Of a stretch of 64,000 nucleotides of DNA, positions 1 through 7,440 are shown piece by piece. The translations under genes were made by a program, and so were the position numbers. This DNA is from JAZKHE01 sp040385525 (GTDB lineage Bacteria > Bacteroidota > Bacteroidia > UBA4408). The stretch's first letter is position 1. Every line of letters starts with the position of its first letter. The DNA lies in assembly GCA_040385525.1 (NCBI GenBank), contig JAZKHE010000005.1, positions 124,001 through 188,000 on the forward strand, in the 5' to 3' direction. The notes beneath the pieces are model-generated. The model did no database searches, had not been told where the DNA came from, and was given only the letters and a program-made list of their open reading frames with translations.

Positions 1-1069
1 TGTTGTTTAAATCTAAAAATTTTATATAATTATTAGCACAGGTTAATACAAATAGTTTTTTGCAGTTTTTTACATTAAGCTCTTGTATCAAGTTGTAATT
101 ACAAGAAATATATTCAAGTTTTTTGTTTTTTGAAACATCTAATTGTTTTAAATGGTTCATTGAGCATTCTAAATATTTAAGATGGTTTAATTTTTTTATA
201 TCTAATTCTTCAAGTTGATTTTGAAAACAATGTAATTCTTCAAGTTTTAAGTTGTTTTGTAAATTAATACGTGATATTTTATTAGAGTTGAAATAAAGTA
301 ACTTAAGTTTGGTATTATTTTCTACGTTCAAATCACGTAGTTTATTATTATAACAAACTAAATAATACAGATTTTTGTTATTTGTTGTGTTTAACTGTGA
401 GATATTGTTTTCAGCAAGTTCAAGTTTAAGCAAATTTATATTGTTTGATACGTCTATTACTTCTATTTGATTTTCGCGACACGAAAGATATTGTAATTTT
501 TTTTGTTTAGAAAAATTTATTTCTTTTATTTGGTTGCGGTCGCAATTTAATAGTGTAGTTTCTCCTAAATCTGATAATTCAAGAGAAGTTAGTTGATTTC
601 CTGCACAACAAATAATTACTAAACTATCATTTAAGTTTAACTCATTTATGATGTTTGATGTGCAATCTAAATATTTTAAATGAGAATTGTTTTTTGTATT
701 TAAAAAACGCAAGCCATTATTTCCACACGTTAAAGAACTTAGATTGGTTGCTTCTTCCAAATGTATTTCTGCAATATAATTCCAAGAGCAGTCTAGAGAT
801 GTTATGTTTTTAAAAAAGTTTATACCTGTAAGACTTTCAATTTGCAAACTTGAAATATTAAGTGCACCATTATAATTTTCTGCTTCAAAAACATCAATTT
901 CGTTATCACAATTTAAATTGATTTCGCCATTATTAAGCAAAGCACTTTTAAAATTTGTGTCTGGAATATAAACTATTTGAATATTATTTTCTGTTTGTGC
1001 ATAGAGTTCAAGTCTTGCAAAAACAAATAATAAAGCGCATGCAAAGATTATTCGGTAAAATTTATTCAT
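1..1069 (-). CDS. Secreted leucine-rich repeat protein (partial, C-terminus beyond window)
   Basis: The frame opens at an ATG at 1069 and stays open to the window edge, giving 356 visible residues. The first 25 residues form a signal peptide ending near LYAQ. Residues about 30-70 resemble the cap that precedes Bacteroidota leucine-rich repeats (IPDTNFKSALLNNGEINLNC). From about residue 75 a repeat of roughly 20-21 residues follows the pattern LxxLxCxxNxIxxLDVxxN, as in SLDCSWNYIAEI and YLDCTSNIINEL, with at least twelve units. This cysteine/asparagine-rich LRR type is common in surface or secreted proteins of the phylum; the ligand is unknown. The C-terminus, where a sorting domain might lie, is outside the window. 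The call is confident as an LRR protein, not for any specific role. Confidence 0.85.
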   Translation of the reverse strand, partial: MNKFYRIIFACALLFVFARLELYAQTENNIQIVYIPDTNFKSALLNNGEINLNCDNEIDVFEAENYNGALNISSLQIESLTGINFFKNITSLDCSWNYIAEIHLEEATNLSSLTCGNNGLRFLNTKNNSHLKYLDCTSNIINELNLNDSLVIICCAGNQLTSLELSDLGETTLLNCDRNQIKEINFSKQKKLQYLSCRENQIEVIDVSNNINLLKLELAENNISQLNTTNNKNLYYLVCYNNKLRDLNVENNTKLKLLYFNSNKISRINLQNNLKLEELHCFQNQLEELDIKKLNHLKYLECSMNHLKQLDVSKNKKLEYISCNYNLIQELNVKNCKKLFVLTCANNYIKFLDLNN

Positions 1070-1075
1070 ACAGTA

Positions 1076-1112
1076 TAAAAAAATTGTTTGCCACTTGCGC
1101 AACAAACAATTT
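1076..1112 (-). terminator. Rho-independent terminator after fabD
   Basis: A perfect 10-bp stem (arms 1081-1090 and 1103-1112, AAATTGTTTG and its complement) with a 12-nt loop lies just past the fabD stop. On the minus strand it is followed by a run of T. Confidence 0.8.
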
Positions 1113-1132
1113 ATAATTTTAAAACTAAATTA

Positions 1133-2020
1133 TTAAGCACTAATTGCTTCAACGCTTGGTTCTACTTTTTTAACCAAACCTTGTAATACTTTTCCTGGTC
1201 CAACTTCTGTAAAATGCGTTGCACCATCTGCTACCATTTGTTTTACAGTCTGCGTCCATTTTACTGGTGCAGTTAATTGTATAATTAAGTTGTTTTTTAT
1301 TTCATCAGGATTTGATACCGCACTTGCTGTTACGTTTTGGTAAACAGGACAAATAGGATTGCTAAAATGCGTTGCTTTAATTGCTGCTTCTAATTCTAGT
1401 TTTGCAGGTTGCATTAATGGTGAGTGAAACGCTCCACCAACTGGTAAAACTAATGCGCGTTTTGCGCCTGCTGCTTTTAATTTTTCGCAAGCAATGTTTA
1501 CGCCTTCAATACTTCCAGAAATTACTAATTGTCCAGGGCAGTTATAGTTTGCAGCCACTACAATATTTCCTGCTGCTGAAATTTCTGCGCAAATATCTTC
1601 AACTACTTTATCATCTAAATTTAATATAGCAGCCATTGTTGATGGATTTAACTCGCACGCTTTTTGCATAGCCATAGCGCGTGAGTAAACTAATTTAAGT
1701 GCATCTTCAAACAATAGTGTTTTGTTAGCCACTAATGCAGAGAACTCACCTAAAGAGTGACCAGCCACCATATCTGGAGAAAAAGTATCGCCAAGTGTTG
1801 CTGCTTTTATTACAGAATGTAAAAATATAGCAGGTTGCGTAACTTTAGTTTGTTTTAATTCTTCATCAGTACCAGCAAACATAATATCGGTAATTTTATA
1901 ACCTAAAATAGCGTTTGCTTTTTCAAACATTTCTTTTGCTAGGGCAGAAGATTCGTATAAATCTTTTCCCATACCACTAAACTGCGAACCTTGTCCTGGA
2001 AATACGTATGCTTTTTTCAT
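1133..2020 (-). CDS. fabD: Malonyl-CoA:ACP transacylase (FabD)
   Basis: Transfers malonyl from CoA to acyl carrier protein, supplying fatty-acid elongation in the cytoplasm. The 295-residue length is normal for the family. Visible signatures are the N-terminal GQGSQ (9-13), the nucleophile elbow GHSLGE with Ser89, the catalytic His199 in GGAFHSPLM, and the C-terminal TEVGPGKVL. It stands as a single gene, bounded by terminators at 1076-1112 (its own) and 2063-2096 (of the upstream gene). No other fab gene is adjacent. Start ATG at 2020 places the GQGS motif at the usual distance from the N-terminus. Confidence 0.96.
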   Translation of the reverse strand: MKKAYVFPGQGSQFSGMGKDLYESSALAKEMFEKANAILGYKITDIMFAGTDEELKQTKVTQPAIFLHSVIKAATLGDTFSPDMVAGHSLGEFSALVANKTLLFEDALKLVYSRAMAMQKACELNPSTMAAILNLDDKVVEDICAEISAAGNIVVAANYNCPGQLVISGSIEGVNIACEKLKAAGAKRALVLPVGGAFHSPLMQPAKLELEAAIKATHFSNPICPVYQNVTASAVSNPDEIKNNLIIQLTAPVKWTQTVKQMVADGATHFTEVGPGKVLQGLVKKVEPSVEAISA

Positions 2021-2062
2021 AAGTTTGAATTATAGTTTTTGTAAAAATAAGAAGTATCTGTT

Positions 2063-2096
2063 AAAAAACAAGAGCCTCGCTTAGGCAAGGCTCTTG
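2063..2096 (-). terminator. Rho-independent terminator after the Bax-inhibitor-1 gene
   Basis: A GC-rich stem (arms CAAGAGCC and GGCTCTTG, 2069-2096, extended by inner GC pairs) is followed on the minus strand by TTTTTTAAC. It separates the 2119-2859 gene from fabD. Confidence 0.85.
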
Positions 2097-2118
2097 AAAT
2101 TTTTATTGTTTAGAAAAT

Positions 2119-2859
2119 TTATTTTCTATCGCCAAATAAACGCAATAACATTAAGAATAAGTTAATGAAATCTAAGTACAAGTTAAACGCACCCATAATG
2201 GCTAATTTAGAGCCTGTTGCACCATCTAACTCAGTTCCTGTACCAATGTTTTTTAGTTTTTGCACATCGTAAGCGGTTAAGCCTGTAAACACAACTACAC
2301 CAATAATGCTAATGATGTATTCCATTGCGCTCGATTTTAAAAAGAAGTTTACCAAACTCGCAATAATAATACCAATTAAACCCATCATCATTATTTTACC
2401 AAAGCTGGTTAAATCTTGTTTAGTAGTGTAACCCAACACAGCCATAACGCCAAACATACCTGCAGCAATTGCAAATGTTTTAAAAATAGATGCAGCGGTA
2501 TATGCTAAAAATATAAAGCTAAAACTAACTCCGTTTATTGCTGCATAAGCTAAAAATAAAGTTAGTAAAACAGGATAAGAAAGTTTATTAAAAGCAAAAC
2601 CCATAATTAATGCAAAGCCCAATGGAGCAAACATTACAACCCATCCTAAAATGCTTAAACCAGTTCCGTCAGCTTTAATTAAAGGTTGCATCATAGATAA
2701 ATCGCTGCTAAACCAATATGCTATAACTGCTGTAATGGTAAGCGCTGCAAACATCCACGAAAAGACATTTGCCATAAATGTTTTAGACATTGACGATGAA
2801 TCTGAACCCGAAATTGATTGCGAGTTTGATTGCGAAAAATTCCAATTATTGTTTTCCAT
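2119..2859 (-). CDS. Bax inhibitor-1 / YccA family membrane protein
   Basis: A 246-residue protein with about seven hydrophobic segments after a polar Ser/Asn/Gln-rich N-terminus (1-25). The pattern VFSWMFAALTITAVIAYW near residues 33-50 and the C-terminal LAIMGAFNLYLDFINLFLMLLRLFG fit the Bax inhibitor-1/YccA (TMBIM) family, whose bacterial members are inner-membrane proteins linked to calcium leak or FtsH-mediated quality control. The conserved acidic residues of the last helices are present (ALNLYLDFINLF-type motif). It appears monocistronic, with a hairpin terminator downstream and a repeat-derived spacer upstream. Substrate or exact role cannot be told from sequence. Confidence 0.9.
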   Translation of the reverse strand: MENNNWNFSQSNSQSISGSDSSSMSKTFMANVFSWMFAALTITAVIAYWFSSDLSMMQPLIKADGTGLSILGWVVMFAPLGFALIMGFAFNKLSYPVLLTLFLAYAAINGVSFSFIFLAYTAASIFKTFAIAAGMFGVMAVLGYTTKQDLTSFGKIMMMGLIGIIIASLVNFFLKSSAMEYIISIIGVVVFTGLTAYDVQKLKNIGTGTELDGATGSKLAIMGAFNLYLDFINLFLMLLRLFGDRK

Positions 2860-2919
2860 AGTTTTTATAGTTTATGTAAAGTTATGCAATTTCTGTACCA
2901 TTGACAAGTTGGCAGATTT

Positions 2920-2978
2920 AAAGTTCAAAGTTGCAGGTTTAAAGAACTCGCCGAACTTGAAACCTTAAACTTGAAACT
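2920..2978. repeat. Imperfect inverted repeat in the BI-1/folE spacer
   Basis: Arms 2922-2940 and 2960-2978 match in inverted orientation at 15 of 19 positions. The AAGTTCAAAG/ACTTGAAACC composition resembles degenerate interspersed repeats often seen between Bacteroidota genes. Function unknown. Confidence 0.4.
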
Positions 2979-2981
2979 ATT

Positions 2982-3581
2982 TTAATGTAAGTTAGCACCA
3001 ATCAATCTAATAAATTCGCTACGTGTTGTGTCTTTTAAAAACTCGCCAGTAAAAGCTGATGTAGTTGTAACCGAGTTTTGTTTTTGAATGCCGCGCATTT
3101 GCATACATAAATGCGAACATTCTATTACAACCGCAACACCAATTGGGTTAAGGGTTTCTTGTATGCAATCTCTAATTTCGGTAGTTAAACGTTCTTGCAC
3201 TTGCAGTCTGCGAGCAAAAGCATCAACCACACGCGGAATTTTACTTAAACCAACAATATGTCCGTTAGGAATATAAGCAATGTGCGCTTTTCCAAAAAAT
3301 GGCAATAAATGATGTTCGCAAAGCGAATAAACTTCTATGTCTTTTACAATTACCATTTGTTTGTAATCTTCGGCAAACATGGCGCTTTTTAAAATGTCGC
3401 TTGGATTTAAATCGTAACCGTGTGTTAAAAATTGCATGGCTTTAGCAACACGCTCGGGTGTTTTAAGTAAACCTTCGCGGTTGGGATCTTCGCCAATATC
3501 TTTTAAAACTTCTTTGTATTGCGCAGCAATTTTGTCAATTAGCTCAGGATTGTACTGGTCTTTTTTTTCGTATCCGTTCAT
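2982..3581 (-). CDS. folE: GTP cyclohydrolase I (FolE)
   Basis: Converts GTP to 7,8-dihydroneopterin triphosphate, the first step of tetrahydrofolate synthesis. The 199-residue protein shows GLLKTPERVAKAM (38-50), the zinc site Cys88/His91 in SLCEHHLLPF and Cys159 in CSHLCMQMRG, and the QERLT and SAFTG segments of the active site. A Bacteroidota -7 box (TATATTTG, minus strand, 3599-3606) lies just upstream of the ATG at 3581. It is divergent from mqnB, with 58 bp between the two start codons. No other folate gene is nearby. Confidence 0.97.
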   Translation of the reverse strand: MNGYEKKDQYNPELIDKIAAQYKEVLKDIGEDPNREGLLKTPERVAKAMQFLTHGYDLNPSDILKSAMFAEDYKQMVIVKDIEVYSLCEHHLLPFFGKAHIAYIPNGHIVGLSKIPRVVDAFARRLQVQERLTTEIRDCIQETLNPIGVAVVIECSHLCMQMRGIQKQNSVTTTSAFTGEFLKDTTRSEFIRLIGANLH

Positions 3582-3598
3582 TGTAACGAGTATTTGTA

Positions 3599-3606
3599 CA
3601 AATATA
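3599..3606 (-). promoter_or_regulatory. -7 box of folE promoter
   Basis: TATATTTG on the minus strand fits the TAnnTTTG consensus of Bacteroidota and lies 18 nt upstream of the folE ATG. No well-spaced TTG was found for the -33 element. Confidence 0.45.
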
Positions 3607-3639
3607 GTTTGTTTAAAGCAAAAAAGGTATTTTTACTGC

Positions 3640-4290
3640 ATGAACTTATTGCTTGTTGCTGCCACTCGTTTTGAAATTGAACCTTTGCTTAAAAAATTTG
3701 CAAAGCAAAATTCGTTATCGTTTACCATTAATAATATAGACGTAGATGTGTTGTTAACCGAAGTAGGAATGGTGAGTGCAGCAATTTTTTGTACAAAAGC
3801 ACTTTGCTCAAAAAAATACGATTTTGCATTGCAAGTTGGCATTGCTGGAGCTTTTCATAAAGAATTAAAAATTGGGGAAATTGTAAATATTACAGAAGAT
3901 TGTATTGCAGAATTAGGTGCCGAAGATGATGATAATTTTATTCCGTTTACAGAAATGAATTTGCCAGGAAAAAATAAATTTGTAAATACAACTGTTTTTA
4001 AGAACAATGTTTTGCAAAATATTCCGCAAGTAAATGCAATTACTGTAAACAAAGTGCATGGCAACGAAGCCGCAATAAATAAAATATGGAATTTGTTTCA
4101 TGCTTACACCGAAAGTATGGAAGGCGCTGCTTTTGCTCAAGTATGCGAAGAGTTTAAAATATTTTATGCACAAATAAGAAGTATTTCTAATTACGTTGAA
4201 AAACGAAATAAAAATAACTGGGACATTTCTTTGGCTATTGAAAATTTAAACAAAAAAACAGCAGAAATTTTATTGAGTTTTAATCAATAG
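3640..4290 (+). CDS. mqnB: Futalosine hydrolase (MqnB)
   Basis: A 216-residue nucleoside phosphorylase-fold protein. The start MNLLLVAATRFEIEPL, the central VGIAGAF (67-72) and the SMEGAAFAQVC motif (159-169) are those of 5'-methylthioadenosine/futalosine nucleosidases; the short length and lack of MTAN-specific features favour futalosine hydrolase, which releases hypoxanthine in the futalosine route to menaquinone. The frame is open further upstream to 3436, but that stretch overlaps folE antisense, so the ATG at 3640 is chosen. The 3' end overlaps the convergent DAHP synthase gene by 11 bp. An MTA/SAH nucleosidase is the alternative reading. Confidence 0.85.
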   Translation: MNLLLVAATRFEIEPLLKKFAKQNSLSFTINNIDVDVLLTEVGMVSAAIFCTKALCSKKYDFALQVGIAGAFHKELKIGEIVNITEDCIAELGAEDDDNFIPFTEMNLPGKNKFVNTTVFKNNVLQNIPQVNAITVNKVHGNEAAINKIWNLFHAYTESMEGAAFAQVCEEFKIFYAQIRSISNYVEKRNKNNWDISLAIENLNKKTAEILLSFNQ

Positions 4291-5392
4291 ATTGTTCTTT
4301 ATTGGCGTTGCTCATAATTTCTTGTTGACGACGAATAGATTCTTCGTGAACCAAATCAAACAAACGGGTTAAAAAAGTTTTATCTAATCCTAAAGATTCG
4401 CCCTTACCAGTTCTTGTATTTAAAACTTCAAACCAGCGTTCCATTTGAAGTATAGTAACATTATTTTCTTTTTTGTGCTCGCCAATTTTATCAACTATTT
4501 CCATGCGCTTAGCAATAGCTTCAATTAAATCAACATCAACTCTGTCAATAATATTTCTTAATTCTTGAATTTGATGATCGAAAATAACATTGTCGCTATC
4601 TTCAGTTTTATAAATAATTCTTGAAAGTATTTCGGCAAAATTGTTTGGTGTAACTTGTTGTTTGGCATCGCTTAAAGCTGCATCAGGATTGTTGTGTACT
4701 TCAACAATAAATCCGTCCATATTTAAATCAACAGATTTTTGAATTACATCTAACAACAAATTTCTTTTTCCTGCTATATGACTTGGGTCACATATTATCG
4801 GAAGGTTAGGGATTAATAATTTTAATTCAATGGGTATACTCCACATCGGCGCATTTCTGTAAACGCCTTTTGCTAAGGTGGAAAAGCCTCGATGAATTGC
4901 AATTAATTTTTTTATACCCGCTTGATTAAATCTTTCCAGAGCACCAATCCATAAATTTAAATCGGGATTAACCGGATTTTTTACCATTACCGGAATGTCA
5001 GTTCCTTTTAAAGCATCAGCAATTTCTTGAACAGTAAAAGGATTTACGGTTGTTCGAGCGCCAATCCATAAAATATCAATGTTGTGTTTAAGCGCTTGTT
5101 CTACATGCTCGGCAGTTGCCACTTCGGTTGTTGTTAGCAAACCCGTTTCTTTTTTTACTTGTTGCAACCATTTTAATCCAACAGTACCAACACCTTCAAA
5201 AGAATTTGGACGTGTGCGTGGTTTCCAAATCCCAGATCTAAAAATTTGAACCTGATTATTTTTACTTAATTCAATTGCGGTTTGCATTACTTGCTCTTCG
5301 GTTTCGGCACCGCAAGGACCAGCAACAATAATTGTTTTTTTATAATTAGGAAGCCAAAGCGAAGGCGAAATTATGTCTAAATCTACTTTCAT
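4280..5392 (-). CDS. Bifunctional DAHP synthase / chorismate mutase
   Basis: Catalyses the first step of the shikimate pathway and, through its fused mutase, chorismate to prephenate. The N-terminal domain (about 1-255) is a type I-beta (KDO8PS-like) DAHP synthase: AGPCGAE, KPRTRP, WIGARTTVNPF, KNPVNPD, IHRGFS and DPSHIAGKR are all visible. The C-terminal 90 residues form an AroQ-type mutase (RNIIDRVDVDLIEAIAKRM, then GEHKKENN). The DAHPS-CM fusion allows prephenate feedback in known homologues. An in-frame TTG exists at 5410, but a -7 box TAGCTTTG at 5408-5415 would put transcription start downstream of it, so the ATG at 5392 (370 residues) is preferred. Confidence 0.95.
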   Translation of the reverse strand: MKVDLDIISPSLWLPNYKKTIIVAGPCGAETEEQVMQTAIELSKNNQVQIFRSGIWKPRTRPNSFEGVGTVGLKWLQQVKKETGLLTTTEVATAEHVEQALKHNIDILWIGARTTVNPFTVQEIADALKGTDIPVMVKNPVNPDLNLWIGALERFNQAGIKKLIAIHRGFSTLAKGVYRNAPMWSIPIELKLLIPNLPIICDPSHIAGKRNLLLDVIQKSVDLNMDGFIVEVHNNPDAALSDAKQQVTPNNFAEILSRIIYKTEDSDNVIFDHQIQELRNIIDRVDVDLIEAIAKRMEIVDKIGEHKKENNVTILQMERWFEVLNTRTGKGESLGLDKTFLTRLFDLVHEESIRRQQEIMSNANKEQSID

Positions 5393-5407
5393 TACAATAT
5401 TAGAGTA

Positions 5408-5415
5408 CAAAGCTA
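5408..5415 (-). promoter_or_regulatory. -7 box of the DAHP synthase promoter
   Basis: TAGCTTTG on the minus strand matches TAnnTTTG, 15 nt upstream of the ATG at 5392. It decides the start against the in-frame TTG at 5410. No clear -33 element seen. Confidence 0.45.
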
Positions 5416-5474
5416 CCTTAAAATAACTAAAAATAGAAAGGAATGTTTAAATTAGGACTTTGTAAATGTAAATT

Positions 5475-7130
5475 ATGAGTTCAACTACTTCAACAGCTAA
5501 ACATCCAAAAGGATTAAAATATTTGTTTTTTGCCGAAATGTGGGAACGTTTTGGCTATTATTTAATGATAGGCATTTTTGTTTTGTACATGACCGATACA
5601 GACAAAGGAGGTTTGGGATTAGAGCGTGCAAATGCATCAGATATTTTTGGAACTTTTATTGCTTTGGTTTTTTTAACGCCTTTTTTGGGAGGAATTTTAG
5701 CCGATAGACTTTTGGGTTACAGAACAGCCATAACCATTGGCGGAATTTTAATGGGATTGGGTTATTGCGGTTTGGCAATACCTGGCGAAACATCATTTTA
5801 TATTTCGATGTTATTAATTATTGTGGGCAATGGATTTTTTAAACCAAATATTTCTACGCTTTTAGGAAACCTTTACAATGAACCACAGTTTAAAGAAAAC
5901 AAAGATGCGGGTTATAATATTTTTTACATGGGAATAAATATTGGCGCATTTATTTGTAATTTTTTTGCAGCTTATTTACGTAATAGTTTTGGTTGGGGAT
6001 ATGCATTTATTGGTGCAGGAGTTGGCATGTTTTTAGGAGTAATTATTTTTTGGATTGGTATGAAACACTATCGTCATGCAGATGTTAAAAAGCCTGCGCA
6101 ACCTGGTGATACGCCACTTTCAAAAGTACTATTGTATGTAATTGTTCCTGCTTTTGCAGTAGGTATTGGGGCTTGGTTAATACCGGGTAATATTTTTGGA
6201 ACAGATAGTACTGATGCTTTTATTTTTGGCTCATTGCCAGTTTTATTGTTCTATGTGTCTTTATATGCTCGTGCCGAAGTAAATGAGAAAAAACCAATTG
6301 GTGCCATGCTTGCCATATTTGCTGTTGTAATTGTATTTTGGGCAGTGTTTAAACAAAACGGAACAGCACTTACTACATACGCACAATATTATACAGATAG
6401 AGAGATACCAACTGTTGTAGAAGGAGCAGCTTCTTCTTTAAAATTAGTTGAAACAGTAAGTATTAAAAAAGATAGCGTAATTGCATTTGATAATCAGTTT
6501 AGAAAAATTAAAGACGCAGAAGGTAATGTTGTTAAAGAAATTGGCTACGAACCGTATTTAAAAAACGTTTCGCAACAAACTATACAACAAAATGATGGCG
6601 GAGAATTAAAATTAGTTTCTACCGAATTATTTCAATCGATAAATCCATTTTTTGTGGTTGTACTTACGCCAGTTGTTGTTGCCTTTTTTGTGTTTTTACG
6701 AAGAAGAAAAAAAGAACCATCTACACCTGCAAAAATTGCGTGGGGTTTAGTTATTAGTGGATTGTCTACTTTGGTTATGGTTGCTGCGGTCTACGTAAGT
6801 AGTAATGGCGCAGTAAAAGCTAGTCCGCTTTGGTTATTTGGTTGCTATGGAGTTATAACGGTTGGGGAATTGTTTTTGAGCCCGATGGGTTTGTCGTTAG
6901 TAAGTAAATTGAGTCCGCCGCGTTTTACCGCTTTAATGATGGGAGGTTGGTTTTTATCAACTTCTATTGGAAATAAATTATCAGGAATTTTAGCAGTGTT
7001 GTGGGATGGTTATGATAATAAAGCGAATTATTTTTTAGTGAATATGATATTATTAGGCGCAGCAGCTATTGTAATGTTTTTATTATTAAAACGTTTAAAC
7101 AAAGTTTTTGCCGAATACGGTGGAAATTAA
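5475..7130 (+). CDS. POT-family proton-coupled oligopeptide transporter
   Basis: A 551-residue multi-spanning inner-membrane protein of the major facilitator superfamily. The POT signature ExxERFxYY occurs as EMWERFGYYL (21-30), and the second signature GxGxxKPNIS appears as GNGFFKPNISTLLGN. About 14 hydrophobic segments are present. Between the helices, near residues 310-390, lies a polar insert likely facing the periplasm, which is seen in Bacteroidota family members. It imports di- or tripeptides with protons in characterised relatives. The gene is divergent from the DAHP synthase gene and is followed by a 310-bp repeat-bearing spacer. Confidence 0.93.
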   Translation: MSSTTSTAKHPKGLKYLFFAEMWERFGYYLMIGIFVLYMTDTDKGGLGLERANASDIFGTFIALVFLTPFLGGILADRLLGYRTAITIGGILMGLGYCGLAIPGETSFYISMLLIIVGNGFFKPNISTLLGNLYNEPQFKENKDAGYNIFYMGINIGAFICNFFAAYLRNSFGWGYAFIGAGVGMFLGVIIFWIGMKHYRHADVKKPAQPGDTPLSKVLLYVIVPAFAVGIGAWLIPGNIFGTDSTDAFIFGSLPVLLFYVSLYARAEVNEKKPIGAMLAIFAVVIVFWAVFKQNGTALTTYAQYYTDREIPTVVEGAASSLKLVETVSIKKDSVIAFDNQFRKIKDAEGNVVKEIGYEPYLKNVSQQTIQQNDGGELKLVSTELFQSINPFFVVVLTPVVVAFFVFLRRRKKEPSTPAKIAWGLVISGLSTLVMVAAVYVSSNGAVKASPLWLFGCYGVITVGELFLSPMGLSLVSKLSPPRFTALMMGGWFLSTSIGNKLSGILAVLWDGYDNKANYFLVNMILLGAAAIVMFLLLKRLNKVFAEYGGN

Positions 7131-7133
7131 TAC

Positions 7134-7176
7134 TGATGTGCTAATGCTTTAATTTGAAAATGTGCTAATTTGAATC
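7134..7176. repeat. Degenerate tandem repeat (TGTGCTAATTTGAA type)
   Basis: TGTGCTAAT occurs at 7137-7145 and 7161-7169, and AATTTGAA at 7151-7158 and 7167-7174. Similar low-complexity units sit between genes in many Bacteroidota genomes. Confidence 0.4.
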
Positions 7177-7292
7177 AATAAAAGTAATCGTAAGTTTACC
7201 ACAAAACTAAATGAATAAGTTTGGCGTAAATTCGATAGGCGAGCGTAAGCCCGACAAAACGCGAGGCAGACTGGATAGTGCGTAAGCAATCG

Positions 7293-7336
7293 TTTTGTCT
7301 TGACTTTTTTTGGTTCTTTTTTGTGTCAAGACAAAA
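7293..7336. repeat. 12-bp perfect inverted repeat, interspersed-repeat type
   Basis: TTTTGTCTTGAC (7293-7304) pairs with GTCAAGACAAAA (7325-7336) across a 20-nt T-rich loop. This sequence type recurs in intergenic regions of Bacteroidota and may act as a terminator or repeat element. Confidence 0.55.
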
Positions 7337-7440
7337 AATGAACGTAAAGACCTACGCTAGTTTGTGACATAGAGTTACTGTTTAATTAAATGAGATTGGT
7401 TAGTTTTAAACTATTCAAACGAATCATTAGTAAATCTTTT

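Larger units (their letters stand above)
7131..7440. other. 310-bp gene-free spacer with two repeat-like segments
   Basis: No ORF or RNA gene is supported here. The spacer holds a short direct repeat (7134-7176) in which TGTGCTAAT and AATTTGAA recur, and a hairpin-forming inverted repeat at 7293-7336. The remainder (7337-7440) shows no recognisable signal. Confidence 0.6.

Noticed and set aside
1381..1629. Plus-strand open frame opposite fabD
   Set aside because: Leucine-rich antisense frame inside a well-supported gene, with no motif.
3436..3639. Extended N-terminus of futalosine hydrolase
   Set aside because: It would run antisense through folE and its promoter region; the ATG at 3640 fits the family start.
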